Below are positions 35,999 through 44,955 of a DNA stretch of 64,000 nt, piece after piece. This DNA comes from Polynucleobacter sp. SHI8 (GTDB taxonomy: Bacteria > Pseudomonadota > Gammaproteobacteria > Burkholderiales > Burkholderiaceae): positions 1,054,001-1,118,000 of the forward strand of contig NZ_AP027204.1 of NCBI RefSeq assembly GCF_027944005.1, in the 5' to 3' direction. A program made the position numbers and the translations under genes. Positions within the stretch are counted from its first letter, which is position 1. Every line of letters begins with the position of its first letter. The notes under the pieces are model-generated. The model was given only the letters and a program-made list of their open reading frames with translations. It was not told where the DNA came from and did no database searches.

Positions 35999-36103
35999 TT
36001 GCAGATTTGCCACACTTTGAAATCTTTTCAGCACTGTCATTCAATATTGAGTACTATATAAAAGTGTAGTTGAATTCAAAGTGTAAAAGAAACTGAGGAA
36101 AAC

Positions 36104-36673
36104 GTGCTCCATATATTGAAGCTAGACGTTGGTGGTATCCCTCAAAGTTGGGTAAATGCTGAGGAAGCTACCAAGCACTATGCAGAAGGAAGTATAGCTT
36201 GGACTTTAGGTAAACCGATTGCGGTGATGCGGGGAGGAATTTCCCGCCAATCTGGTAAACAGTCCATCATCGAACTTCACTCGATCATTGCCACTAAAGG
36301 CTCCTCCAGAATTAATTTATTTGATGTAACTCCGGCTATTACAAAGAGTAAGTTGTATCGTCGCGATCAAGGCGTATGCGCCTACTGTGCTCACAAGATT
36401 TCTGAAGTTGATGCAGAAGCAGAGCACATAACCCCAGCCAGTCGAGGAGGCGATTACTCCTGGATGAACCTAGTCATCTCTTGCCGCGAGTGCAATCAGA
36501 AAAAAGGAAATCGATCTCCTGAAAAAGCAGGTATGTCCTTAATTTATGCCCCCTACATACCTAGTTTGTACGAAGATATGATTCTTAAAGGAAGAAATAT
36601 CTTGGCAGATCAAATGGAATTTTTGGCAGCTAATCTGCCAAAAAATAGCCGGCTTCTTAAAAAATCTATATAA
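36104..36673 (+). CDS. HNH endonuclease
   Basis: 189 residues with a GTG start after GAGG. The C-terminal half is an HNH nuclease of the CxxC zinc-bound type: CAYC (92-95), AEHITPASRGG with His108, WMNLVISCRECN (Cys127 and Cys130) and KKGNRSPEKAGM. The N-terminal ~80 residues (DVGGIPQSWVNAEEATKHY) are a conserved extension I have seen in many housekeeping-type betaproteobacterial HNH proteins. No restriction or phage genes adjoin it, so its role is unclear. Confidence 0.88.
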   Translation: MLHILKLDVGGIPQSWVNAEEATKHYAEGSIAWTLGKPIAVMRGGISRQSGKQSIIELHSIIATKGSSRINLFDVTPAITKSKLYRRDQGVCAYCAHKISEVDAEAEHITPASRGGDYSWMNLVISCRECNQKKGNRSPEKAGMSLIYAPYIPSLYEDMILKGRNILADQMEFLAANLPKNSRLLKKSI

Positions 36674-36788
36674 ATCAATGGACTATATTCTTTGATCAGT
36701 ATTGCTTACTGACTTTGATTTGTTGCTGTGCAATATTTTCTTAGATAAGGGATAATACTTAGGTGTTAACCCCAATAAGGAATGTACC

Positions 36789-36938
36789 ATGAGCAAATTT
36801 ATCCATCAAATTTCTAAAACTTTTGATTTTTTATCAAGTCAAAGTAAATGTGAGGCTTTTGTTAAAAGTCAAAATCCGAGTAATTTATACGAAGTAGAAA
36901 AGTTGATTTTTGATTACGTCAATTCCAACCATCAGTAA
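36789..36938 (+). CDS. DUF3563-like small protein, 49 residues
   Basis: A short complete frame starts after AAGGA at 7-nt spacing. The sequence FIHQISKTFDFLSSQSKCEA followed by NPSNLYEVEKLIFDYV resembles the DUF3563 pattern in burkholderial small proteins (an aromatic N-terminal helix, then a DL..LE.-type helix). That assignment is tentative. It is soluble, probably helical, of unknown function, and lies 3 nt from the converging GNAT gene. Confidence 0.6.
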   Translation: MSKFIHQISKTFDFLSSQSKCEAFVKSQNPSNLYEVEKLIFDYVNSNHQ

Positions 36939-36941
36939 TCA

Positions 36942-38117
36942 TCAAGAAGATTGTTTGATTGGGTGATGATCTGAAAGTTCGTCGATGTAGCGATACATCG
37001 ACATTCCTTCCCTTTTTAGGAATTGTTGAACAGCATCATAAAAGCGTTCATCGACCAAATAATGCATCGAATATAAGTTGACGGGGATTAAACCTCTGTG
37101 AATTTTATGTTCCCCCTGAGCTCCACCCTCAAAAACTGCGATTTTTTCACGGATACAAAATTCAATATTTTGATAATAAGCTGTTTCAAAATGTAGGTTT
37201 TTAACCCCTTGAATTGCCCCCCAATATCGACCATAAGCGCGTTCCTGAAAGTTGGCATCACGATTTCTGAAAATCATGGAGCTTGCAATAGCTTTATCCC
37301 CTAAATTGGCAAATATTAGATGAATATATTCAGGCATTGTTTTGCCGATGCGGGAAAAGAATTCACGATTCAGATAGGGTGCGTTACCATGATTGAAGTA
37401 ATTCGCAGCATAGCAATCATAAAAGAAATCCCAATCAGCCTCGGTCATTTCTGCACCAGGTATGTGGGTAAAACTGACCCCAGCATCGATGACAGATTGT
37501 CTTTCCCGAATAATATTGTTGCGGCGCTTTTTATTTAGGGTATACAAGAACTCCTCAAAATCATGCAAGAACTCTCCAGGTCGATCAAGTGACTGATTTT
37601 GCCAGTGAAATTGAATTGACTCACGCCTTAAAAACCCAAGATCAGTAAAAGATTTCTCATCTTCTTGTGGCGGAAACAAGATATGTACACTTGAAATCTC
37701 TTTTGCCTTGGCAAAATCAAGAATCGCCTGCAGTAAGTGACCATTGACGACTTGGTCAGACCCTAAGATTCTAGAACCACCTACTGGAGTAAATGGTATT
37801 GCGCTCAATAGTTTAGGGTAGTAGGGTGAGCCATGTTCTTTGTAGGCATTTGCCCATGCCCAGTCAAACACATACTCACCATAGGAGTGAGATTTTAAAT
37901 AAAAGGGCATAGCTCCAAGGAGTTGCTGACCCATCTCATCCCAAATGGTGAAGTGGCAGGGTGTCCAACCAGTGCTGGGGCTAACACTGCCACTTTCCTC
38001 CATCGCTAGTAAATATTCATGACGAATAAAAGGCGATGCATGTGGTTGAGTAATTAAAGAATTCCAAGCAATACTTGAAATTTCTTGGATACTCGAAAAT
38101 ATCTTTATTTTGTACAA
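36942..38117 (-). CDS. FemAB-like GNAT family protein (DUF482)
   Basis: 391 residues of the peptidogalycan-biosynthesis/DUF482 N-acyltransferase family. Signatures are SPFIRHEYLLAMEESGSV, HFTIWDEMGQQLLGAMPFYLK, KKRRNNIIRERQ and the C-terminal FEGGAQGEHKIHRGLIPV. The start is TTG with no visible ribosome site. The family is widespread and its acyl acceptor undefined. It ends 3 nt from the converging small gene, and its start lies 11 nt after the stop of the CMD gene upstream. Confidence 0.87.
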   Translation of the reverse strand: MYKIKIFSSIQEISSIAWNSLITQPHASPFIRHEYLLAMEESGSVSPSTGWTPCHFTIWDEMGQQLLGAMPFYLKSHSYGEYVFDWAWANAYKEHGSPYYPKLLSAIPFTPVGGSRILGSDQVVNGHLLQAILDFAKAKEISSVHILFPPQEDEKSFTDLGFLRRESIQFHWQNQSLDRPGEFLHDFEEFLYTLNKKRRNNIIRERQSVIDAGVSFTHIPGAEMTEADWDFFYDCYAANYFNHGNAPYLNREFFSRIGKTMPEYIHLIFANLGDKAIASSMIFRNRDANFQERAYGRYWGAIQGVKNLHFETAYYQNIEFCIREKIAVFEGGAQGEHKIHRGLIPVNLYSMHYLVDERFYDAVQQFLKREGMSMYRYIDELSDHHPIKQSS

Positions 38118-38128
38118 GAAGTGATCAA

Positions 38129-38671
38129 TTAATGATTTTCAGGTGCAATGCCAGTCGCAATTAAGAACCTGGATACCATATTGTAGGTTGCAACGACTGC
38201 AACCATTTCTACGGTCGCTTGGTTACCAAGAGACTTTGTTAAGCGCTCCATAATCTCTTCAGGAACTTCTATTTCTCTTGTCATGGCTAAAGTTAGGGCA
38301 ATCACATCTTGCTCAATGGCGCTAAATAAAGAAGAGTTAAAAGCATCCGTTCCGATTTTGCGTAATTCATTGACTTGTTCTTGAGTCCCACCTGCTTTAA
38401 GGAGCTCTGGGGCATGATGAAAAAACTCATATTCTGCACGATTTAAAATCGCAACACCGCACATTCCAATTTCTTTATAACGTGCATCGAGAGAAAGATT
38501 TTCCCGAACTTCTTTTAAGAGTGCATTCCAGCCACGTGTAAGATTGGGGCTATTGAGTAACATGCGGTCAAGATTGAGTAATGTACCGCCACGTCTTGCA
38601 CGAACGGCATCAACAATTGCTTTAGGTTCAACAAGATCAATCGGCTGATAAGGGATAATTTGTTTTGTCAT
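38129..38671 (-). CDS. carboxymuconolactone decarboxylase family protein
   Basis: 180 residues of the CMD/AhpD-like fold. The pattern LTRGWNALLKEVRENLSLDARYKEIGMCGVAIL followed by EYEFFHHAP (in parts, about residues 44-90) fits. Only one Cys (in GMCG) is present in the region where AhpD has CxxC, so a peroxidase role like AhpD is unlikely. It is cytosolic, divergent from the Rieske gene with only 47 nt between starts. Confidence 0.85.
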   Translation of the reverse strand: MTKQIIPYQPIDLVEPKAIVDAVRARRGGTLLNLDRMLLNSPNLTRGWNALLKEVRENLSLDARYKEIGMCGVAILNRAEYEFFHHAPELLKAGGTQEQVNELRKIGTDAFNSSLFSAIEQDVIALTLAMTREIEVPEEIMERLTKSLGNQATVEMVAVVATYNMVSRFLIATGIAPENH

Positions 38672-38718
38672 CGTTGTAATTTTAAATTGGTTAATCGAAT
38701 ACTTATTTTATATCTTTA

Positions 38719-39153
38719 ATGAATACTAGTTTGCTTCCACCATCTGACCCTATAGTAAAAAAAGGACAAATCATTTGTCCTCAGAGTAAATTATCATCTG
38801 GTGGACGTGCTTTTCGTTTTCAAGTGCTCTGTGGTGAAATCAAATCTTTTCCAGGTATGAATGCCGATCCGGATGATTACCTTCCTGCTTTTATCATTCA
38901 ATATGAACATCACTATTTTGCTTATCTCAATCGTTGTGCTCACGTCGCGATGGAATTAGATTGGAATCCTGGTGAAATTTTTGATGAAGAGCAACAGCAC
39001 CTGATTTGTGCAACTCATTATGCTGTGTATGATCCGCAAAGTGGTCAATGCCTGCGTGGGCCATGCCCAAAGGGATCCAAGTTAATTACGGTACCGATCA
39101 TTGTCAAAGACGATGGCATTTACTTTGCGGACTCACAAATCGAGCGTCTTTAA
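38719..39153 (+). CDS. Rieske [2Fe-2S] domain protein
   Basis: 144 residues. The cluster ligands are CAH (73-75) in YLNRCAHVAMELDW and CATH (97-100) followed by YAVYDPQSGQC, the normal Rieske spacing. It resembles stand-alone ferredoxin-like Rieske proteins that feed oxygenases or act as assembly factors. No oxygenase is adjacent. The ATG follows an A+T-rich stretch with no ribosome site, so translation may be leaderless. Its last 21 nt overlap the converging darP gene. Confidence 0.87.
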   Translation: MNTSLLPPSDPIVKKGQIICPQSKLSSGGRAFRFQVLCGEIKSFPGMNADPDDYLPAFIIQYEHHYFAYLNRCAHVAMELDWNPGEIFDEEQQHLICATHYAVYDPQSGQCLRGPCPKGSKLITVPIIVKDDGIYFADSQIERL

Positions 39154-39642
39154 CACCTGAAAAATTTCACGGAAGGATTTGGGTGGTTTATTTTGTTCTT
39201 TTTCTTTACGCGCATTACGAATCAAGGTTCTTAGCGTTTGCACATCAATTTGGGGATGATCTTTGATAAATTGCGTTAAACGATCATCACTTTGTACAAG
39301 TTCATCACGTAAGCGTTCCAGAAAATGAAATTTGGCAATCTCTACTTTATTTACTCCTTGAATTGCGTCTAGACGCTCCTGAATAGCGGCAATTTCCTCA
39401 TCATCATAAGCGCGCATTAATTTGCCAAGGAATAAAGTATGTCGCTTGATGGCACCGAAGGTTTTGATTTTTTCAGTTTCTAGGAGTTTTTCTTTGAGTC
39501 GATCATCAACCGGTAAAGATTTGATGGCATCACTACTTAATTCAGATAAGGTTTTTGCCAAATCCTGCCTTGCAAGCATTTGACGTTTGACCTCAGATTT
39601 ACTAGGGCCGAAGTCTTCTTCTAAATCGTCATCATCATGCAT
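39133..39642 (-). CDS. darP: DarP (YjgA), ribosome-associated assembly factor
   Basis: Dual-action ribosomal maturation protein (DUF615/YjgA), which joins late 50S particles. 169 residues from ATG 39642. The acidic N-terminus HDDDDLEEDFGPSKSEVKRQM, LPVDDRLKEKLLET, KRHTLFLGKLMR and RNARKEKEQNKPPKSFREIF are family hallmarks. A longer frame starts at 39666, but 39642 has AAGGA at 8 nt and matches relatives. It ends within a 21-nt overlap with the Rieske gene. Confidence 0.93.
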   Translation of the reverse strand: MHDDDDLEEDFGPSKSEVKRQMLARQDLAKTLSELSSDAIKSLPVDDRLKEKLLETEKIKTFGAIKRHTLFLGKLMRAYDDEEIAAIQERLDAIQGVNKVEIAKFHFLERLRDELVQSDDRLTQFIKDHPQIDVQTLRTLIRNARKEKEQNKPPKSFREIFQVLKTLDL

Positions 39643-39653
39643 ATGTGGATTCC

Positions 39654-41150
39654 TTAAGAAGAACAAGAAACTTCAAGATGTTCAGCCCACTCTGGCGGAA
39701 GCTTGGCAAAGTCTTCAAACTCCGGTTGTTCATCAAACGGATGAACGAGGCATCGTTGTAAAGCTTGAGTTAATGAGTGATCCCCGCTTTGTGATAGTGC
39801 AATCGCATTTTGTGCGAGGTGCTGGCGCAAAATATATTTAGGGTTCACTTGATTCATTTGTGTAGCGATATCTGATAAAGGTATGTTGAAAGTATGTAAA
39901 TAGTTCAAGTAATTTTGCAACCATTGATCGAAAGCATTTCTATCAATGATGAGGTCTTTCAAAATGGGATTGTTTGGTTGAAGAATGACCTTCGTCAAAT
40001 TTCTAAAAAAGAAGGTGTAGTCTACACGATTGTGATCCAAGATCTTGATGAGTTCTTGAATGAGTTCGTTTGACTGATGCCCAACTGAGCCTTGGAAACC
40101 TAATTTTTTAGACATCAACTGACGGTAATGTTGTTGATAGATATCCGAAAAGGTGGAAAGTATGGGTTTAATCTGTTCAATCGCTTGCTCCATAGCCTCA
40201 TCACTCTCGTTATGAGCAATGACGGGGAGTAAAGCTTGGGCAAGTCGTACGAGATTCCAATAAAAGACCGATGGTTGATTAGCAAATGAGTACCTGCCTT
40301 GAGAGTCCGTATGATTACAGATATGGTTCATCGAGAACTTATCCATAAAACCAAACGGTCCATAATCTAATGTCAGTCCTAGGATTGACATATTATCGGT
40401 ATTTAAAACTCCATGGCAAAAGCCTACTGATTGCCACTGGGCAACCAAGTGCGCAGATCGTTCGAGTACTTCTTTAAATAAAACAAGGTAAGGCAGATCA
40501 CTTTTGAGAAGATGTGAATAGTGATGCTCAATGACATGGTTGCAAAGGACTTGTAATTGTTCATGAAGACCATTCGCAGCAAAATGTTCAAAATGTCCGA
40601 AGCGAATGAAGCTAGGAGCAATACGCGTCACAACTGCAGCAGTTTCTAGCGACTCTCTTAACACTGGAGCCGTCGAAGAAGTGATGGCAAGAGCCCTTGT
40701 CGTTGGGATACCTAAATGGTGCATTGCCTCAGAACATAAAAATTCACGAATAGAAGATCTGAGCACGGAGCGACCATCACCCATTCTTGAATAAGGAGTT
40801 GGCCCTGCACCTTTGAGTTGGATTTCCCAGATCTTATCTTGATGGGTAATTTGGCCAAGAGAAATGGCACGACCATCCCCTAATTGTCCCGCCCAAACAC
40901 CGAATTGGTGGCCAGAGTAGACACTTGCAAAAGGGTGAATACCATCTGGAACAGTATTACCCATCAGAATGTTTAAAGACTCTTGATCCTCGATAAACCT
41001 TGCATCAAGTCCGATTGTAGATGCCAATTCAGGGGACGTGACGACCCAACTGGGTTGAGGTAGTGGGGTTGGTTGTAAGCGGGTAGAAAACTCAGGCCCG
41101 AGCTCTAAAAAACCTTTTTCAAAAGGGAGAGCTCCAATGGTGGGATGCAT
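39654..41150 (-). CDS. selO: SelO (YdiU), protein adenylyltransferase
   Basis: Pseudokinase of the SelO/YdiU/UPF0061 family that transfers AMP to proteins, 498 residues. Hallmarks are YSGHQFGVWAGQLGDGRAI, QLKGAGPTPYSRMGDGRSVLRSSIREFLCSEAMHHLGIPTTRAL (in parts), HGVLNTDNMSILGLTLDYGPFGFMD and the C-terminal EVSCSS, where eukaryotic relatives carry selenocysteine. I chose ATG 41150 over the preceding TTG. It is packed between a Bug gene (5 nt upstream) and darP. Confidence 0.95.
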   Translation of the reverse strand: MHPTIGALPFEKGFLELGPEFSTRLQPTPLPQPSWVVTSPELASTIGLDARFIEDQESLNILMGNTVPDGIHPFASVYSGHQFGVWAGQLGDGRAISLGQITHQDKIWEIQLKGAGPTPYSRMGDGRSVLRSSIREFLCSEAMHHLGIPTTRALAITSSTAPVLRESLETAAVVTRIAPSFIRFGHFEHFAANGLHEQLQVLCNHVIEHHYSHLLKSDLPYLVLFKEVLERSAHLVAQWQSVGFCHGVLNTDNMSILGLTLDYGPFGFMDKFSMNHICNHTDSQGRYSFANQPSVFYWNLVRLAQALLPVIAHNESDEAMEQAIEQIKPILSTFSDIYQQHYRQLMSKKLGFQGSVGHQSNELIQELIKILDHNRVDYTFFFRNLTKVILQPNNPILKDLIIDRNAFDQWLQNYLNYLHTFNIPLSDIATQMNQVNPKYILRQHLAQNAIALSQSGDHSLTQALQRCLVHPFDEQPEFEDFAKLPPEWAEHLEVSCSS

Positions 41151-41155
41151 CAAAT

Positions 41156-42154
41156 TTATTCGACTTTACCAATGGATTTGACAATATCAGCCATTTTTTT
41201 AGCATCGGTATTCCAGTAGGTTTGGAAGGCAGGTGCGTCAAGATATTGAATCGGAGAGCCAGCACCTTCGAGCACGATTTTCACCTTTTCGTCATTAGCC
41301 GCTAGCTTAGCTACCTCACGAAGTCGATCCGTTATTTCTGGGGAAACACCTGCTGGCACAAATAACCCTGACCACTGTGCAAACTCAACAGGTTTGCCTA
41401 AGTCTTTAAAACTTTTGACATCCGGTAGGCTATTGAGTTTCGTATTACCCCAATGAGCTAGTGCACGAACTTTTCCGGCTTTAATTTGTTGCACAATCGA
41501 AGCAGGGCCTGTCGCAATTGCATCTACTTGCCCACCTAATAAGCCAACAATTGCAGGACCTGCTCCTGTGTAAGGAATATGTTTCATCTCGAAATGATCG
41601 CTGAGCTTAATCATTTCCATTGGGATGTGCATAGTTCCGTAATTACCGGATGATCCGAAATTGTATTTACCGGGATTTTTCTTCATATCAGCCAAAAACT
41701 GATCATAAGTCATCCAGGGACTATCGGCACGCACAACTAAAACCGTTGGGTCGGCTGTAAATCTAGCAATCGGCTTAAATTGATTAATTTGATAAGAAAT
41801 ATCTTTACCTAAAATTTTATCCGCTTCAGGAATAATGGAAATAGAAGAGAGAGTCATCAAGATGGTGTAGCCATCAGGTTTAGCTTTTGCTACGTATGCC
41901 ATTCCGACACCACCGCCAGCACCTGCTTTATTTTCAATAATGACTGGTTGACCTAATTGGCGACTCATTGCCTCAGCAACGGGCCTTGCAACAGTATCGG
42001 CAACACCACCTGGGGGAAAAGGCACGACCATCGTGATGGTTTTTGAAGGCCATTTTTCTTGAGCAAATGAAAATGACTGAATGAAAGCAGTCATAAATAA
42101 CAACATAACTAGAAGAAAAAAGCTGCTTACTTTTTTGAATAGATGAGAACGCAT
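41156..42154 (-). CDS. Bug/TctC family substrate-binding protein
   Basis: 332 residues with a long Sec signal (to about residue 31, SFSFAQ). Core blocks are ITMVVPFPPGGVADTVARPVA, IIENKAGAGGGVGMAYVAK, IPYTGAGPAIVGLLGGQV and SLPDVKSFKDLGKPVEFAQ. The ligand is unknown. It stands directly upstream of selO on the same strand and is divergent from thiD. No obvious pathway genes adjoin it. Confidence 0.93.
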   Translation of the reverse strand: MRSHLFKKVSSFFLLVMLLFMTAFIQSFSFAQEKWPSKTITMVVPFPPGGVADTVARPVAEAMSRQLGQPVIIENKAGAGGGVGMAYVAKAKPDGYTILMTLSSISIIPEADKILGKDISYQINQFKPIARFTADPTVLVVRADSPWMTYDQFLADMKKNPGKYNFGSSGNYGTMHIPMEMIKLSDHFEMKHIPYTGAGPAIVGLLGGQVDAIATGPASIVQQIKAGKVRALAHWGNTKLNSLPDVKSFKDLGKPVEFAQWSGLFVPAGVSPEITDRLREVAKLAANDEKVKIVLEGAGSPIQYLDAPAFQTYWNTDAKKMADIVKSIGKVE

Positions 42155-42234
42155 AATTTATACCTTTATCTAAAAACACTTTGGTATGATTGTAATACCT
42201 TCTTTGCTACATAACTTCAATGTATTGGAAAATC

Positions 42235-43071
42235 ATGACAAACCGAATACCTCATATTTTATCGATTGCCGGCTCCGATAGTGGTGGTGGAGCAGGCATA
42301 CAAGCGGACTTAAAAACGATGTCTGCCTTTGGTGCTTTTGGGATGACTGCAATCACCGCAGTAACCTCTCAAAACTCATTAGGTGTTCACTGGATTGAAC
42401 ATCTCAGTTGTCAATCTGTGGATACTCAAATACATGCAGTAACAGCTGATTTTGGCGTGGGAGCTGTCAAAATAGGAATGCTCGGTAGTATAGAAATGGT
42501 GCACTGTGTTGCTCAGGCAATTACAAAATATAACTTGAGCCATACGGTTTTAGATCCTGTTCTTGTAGCTACCTCAGGTGCTGCGCTTGGGGATAAATCG
42601 ACCGCTCAAGCGATGGTGGCGGAATTGTTTCCGATTGTGAGCCTTATAACGCCCAATTTATATGAAGCAAGTATTTTTTTAGGTCGCCAAATCAAAACAA
42701 TCGATCAAATGGAGCAAGCTGCTGTTGATTTACTGCAGCTCGGACCAAAGGCCGTCTTATTAAAAGGTGGTCATCTGGAAAATACGGATTCTCTTGATGA
42801 TGTTTTGGTTTATCTTCAAGGAGAGAATTTGCAAATTAGGCATTTTCCCCATCCTAAAGTGATAACTAAAAATACCCATGGAACGGGCTGTAGTTTGTCG
42901 AGTGCCATTGCTTGTGGTTTAGGTGGTGGACTTTCTCTTGAGGAAGCGGTGGATGTTGCTATAGAGTTCGTGCAACAAGCTTTATTACATGGATCGCAAC
43001 TAACAATGACTTTGGGATCTGGTCCCATTTGGCATGCTTATGAGCAGTATCCTCAATTAGACACAAAATAA
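42235..43071 (+). CDS. thiD: hydroxymethylpyrimidine/phosphomethylpyrimidine kinase
   Basis: ThiD phosphorylates HMP and HMP-P in thiamine biosynthesis; ribokinase fold, 278 residues. The N-terminal HILSIAGSDSGGGAGIQADLKTM, the GMLGSIEMV block and the anion-hole NTHGTGCSLSSAIACGLG are diagnostic. I chose ATG 42235 (MTNRIPH) over 42220. It converges on the thiCOSGE operon and overlaps the 3' end of thiE by 19 nt. No riboswitch is visible upstream. Confidence 0.95.
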   Translation: MTNRIPHILSIAGSDSGGGAGIQADLKTMSAFGAFGMTAITAVTSQNSLGVHWIEHLSCQSVDTQIHAVTADFGVGAVKIGMLGSIEMVHCVAQAITKYNLSHTVLDPVLVATSGAALGDKSTAQAMVAELFPIVSLITPNLYEASIFLGRQIKTIDQMEQAAVDLLQLGPKAVLLKGGHLENTDSLDDVLVYLQGENLQIRHFPHPKVITKNTHGTGCSLSSAIACGLGGGLSLEEAVDVAIEFVQQALLHGSQLTMTLGSGPIWHAYEQYPQLDTK

Positions 43072-43955
43072 GACTGCAGTTGTGCAATTGCTGATGCGTA
43101 GTCTTGCGCTTGAATGACGGCACGAACTACTGCAACAGAACCCACTTGACAGTCAATAACCTCACGCATATTACTTGCGTCAACACCGCCAATACCAACT
43201 AAAGAATAATCTTTGAGTAGTTTGGCATATTGGCGCAATCTCCCAATACCTTGGGGTGCTGTCTCCATCGCTTTTAATGTGGTTGGAAAAATGGCTCCTA
43301 AGGCGATATAACTAGGGTGATAAGCAATAGCCCGAAGCATTTCAGCGTATCCGTGAGTACTAATACCTAATCGCAATCCCGCCGACGCGATGACGTCAAA
43401 ATCTGCGCTACTGAGATCTTCTTGACCGAGGTGAACCCCATAAGCCTTGTATTTGATCGCAGCTTGCCAATGATCGTTGATAAAAAGATGGCAAGGGTAA
43501 CCTTGAACACTCTTAACTGCCGCTTGAACCTCTTCATAGATGAGTTCTTCACTCGATGATTTAAAACGTAGCTGAATCGTTTTGACACCTGCTTGAGCTA
43601 GTTTAGCCACCCATTCTGCGGTGGGTGCTACAACATACAGGCCTAATTGTTGAGGACAGTTAGCAAATGGCGACAAACGGTTGGGATGGCGATCAAAATC
43701 TTGCAGATCACCAGGCCACTTTTCAGGATCGAAGGACGATTTTGATGATTGCTTTGACCAAGCCTTTGCAATTAGTTCAGCATCTTGCTGAATAAACCCT
43801 AGTTCAAAGCAAGCGACTTTGACGATTCGATAGATCGTGTCCTCGCTTGTCAATACAATATGTTGATCAGTATCTCTTTGCTCAATTTTTAGCGCGTGAT
43901 GTGCCTCAAGGATTTTCTCGGCGAGAATGCGTTCTTTAGAACTTAAAAGAGACAT
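43053..43955 (-). CDS. thiE: thiamine phosphate synthase with N-terminal extension
   Basis: ThiE joins HMP-PP and thiazole phosphate to give thiamine phosphate. The catalytic barrel spans about residues 104-300: GLYVVAPTAEW, QLRFKSSSE, INDHWQAAIKYKAYGVHLGQ, LGISTHGYAE, YIALGAIFPTTLK and VGIGGVDASN. About 100 residues precede it (LLSSKERILAEKILEAHHAL onward), a helical extension of unknown role that I recall in other Burkholderiales. The ATG at 43955 overlaps the thiG stop (TAATG), implying coupling. The last 19 nt overlap thiD. Confidence 0.92.
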   Translation of the reverse strand: MSLLSSKERILAEKILEAHHALKIEQRDTDQHIVLTSEDTIYRIVKVACFELGFIQQDAELIAKAWSKQSSKSSFDPEKWPGDLQDFDRHPNRLSPFANCPQQLGLYVVAPTAEWVAKLAQAGVKTIQLRFKSSSEELIYEEVQAAVKSVQGYPCHLFINDHWQAAIKYKAYGVHLGQEDLSSADFDVIASAGLRLGISTHGYAEMLRAIAYHPSYIALGAIFPTTLKAMETAPQGIGRLRQYAKLLKDYSLVGIGGVDASNMREVIDCQVGSVAVVRAVIQAQDYASAIAQLQSYFVSN

Positions 43956-44758
43956 TAACTTTGATGCCAAAATGGGGTACCCAAAGTTGGAGTGCTTGGC
44001 TGAGCGATATGATTGGCGGGCATGGCACCTGCATGAAAGGCTTGTCGTCCAGCAATGACTGCTAAGGAAAACGCCTGAGCCATTTGCGTAGGATTTTGCG
44101 CTAAGGCAACTGCAGTGTTGAGTAAAACCCCATCATATCCCCACTCCATCACTTGCGTGGCGTGAGAGGGCAGTCCTAAGCCAGCGTCCACAATCATGGG
44201 AACCTGGATACGCTCACGCAAAATTTGTAATGCATAAGGATTACTTGGCCCCATGCCAGTGCCAATCGGTGCCGCCCAAGGCATGATTGCTTCACAACCG
44301 ACATCAACCAAACGTTGGCAAACGACTAAGTCCTCCGTACAGTAGGGTAGTACTTTAAAACCATCTTTTATTAAGATCTTGGCTGTTTCGACGAGATTCA
44401 AAGTATCCGGTTGCAGGGTGTAGTCATCACCGATTAATTCTAATTTAAGCCAGTCAGTATTAAACACCTCACGGGCCATGTGAGCAATCTGAATCACCTC
44501 TTCGGGTCGATGGCAACCTGCCGTGTTGGGCAATACAGGAATATGAAGTTTTTTTAGCAGGTCCCAAAAGCCACTAGAGATCTCAGAAGGGTTTGCACCT
44601 TGACGACGTAGTGAAGCAGTGACCATGGCAGGTTGCGCAATCTGAATAGCATCCTCCAAAATCTGTGGTGACGGATAACGTGAAGTTCCCAGTAAAAGTC
44701 GACTTGAAAAAGTCTGACCGTATAGAGTAAAACCAGAATCATTCAAATTGGACATCAT
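43955..44758 (-). CDS. thiG: thiazole synthase
   Basis: ThiG forms the thiazole phosphate ring from DXP, dehydroglycine and ThiS thiocarboxylate. 267 residues: RLLLGTSRYPSP, VTASLRRQG, LPNTAGCHRPEEVIQIA, WLKLELIGDD (Schiff-base Lys), GCEAIMPWAAPIGTGMG and the C-terminal GVLLNTAVALAQNP. The ATG at 44758 overlaps the thiS stop (TAATG). A second ATG at 44755 has the better spacing from AGGAGG and may be the true start. Third member of the thiOSGE run. Confidence 0.96.
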   Translation of the reverse strand: MMSNLNDSGFTLYGQTFSSRLLLGTSRYPSPQILEDAIQIAQPAMVTASLRRQGANPSEISSGFWDLLKKLHIPVLPNTAGCHRPEEVIQIAHMAREVFNTDWLKLELIGDDYTLQPDTLNLVETAKILIKDGFKVLPYCTEDLVVCQRLVDVGCEAIMPWAAPIGTGMGPSNPYALQILRERIQVPMIVDAGLGLPSHATQVMEWGYDGVLLNTAVALAQNPTQMAQAFSLAVIAGRQAFHAGAMPANHIAQPSTPTLGTPFWHQS

Positions 44759-44955
44759 TAGCCTCCTGTGACCGGTGAGATGATTTCGATGGAATCATTT
44801 TCTTGCACCATGGTCATCGCATAATGTGCTTTTGCAATAAATTGAGAATTAATCGAAATCGCAAAAGGATTTTTTGGTTGTAACTCATGAAGTAACTCAT
44901 CAAGTTGCATGGACTCAGAAAGTTCTCTGCGGACTTGGTTAACAAATATGATCAT
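44758..44955 (-). CDS. thiS: sulfur carrier protein ThiS
   Basis: Ubiquitin-like sulfur carrier, 65 residues from ATG 44955 (MIIFVNQVRREL). The C-terminal Gly-Gly (SPVTGG), which is adenylated and thiocarboxylated, is intact. The longer frame (44976) would intrude further into thiO. It overlaps the thiO 3' end by 17 nt and thiG by 1 nt. No thiF is seen in the window, so the adenylating enzyme must lie elsewhere. Confidence 0.93.
   Translation of the reverse strand: MIIFVNQVRRELSESMQLDELLHELQPKNPFAISINSQFIAKAHYAMTMVQENDSIEIISPVTGG

Noticed and set aside
36104..36673. HNH endonuclease as part of a defence or phage system
   Set aside because: No methyltransferase, restriction subunit or phage gene is adjacent, and the protein has the extension seen in common housekeeping-type HNH proteins.
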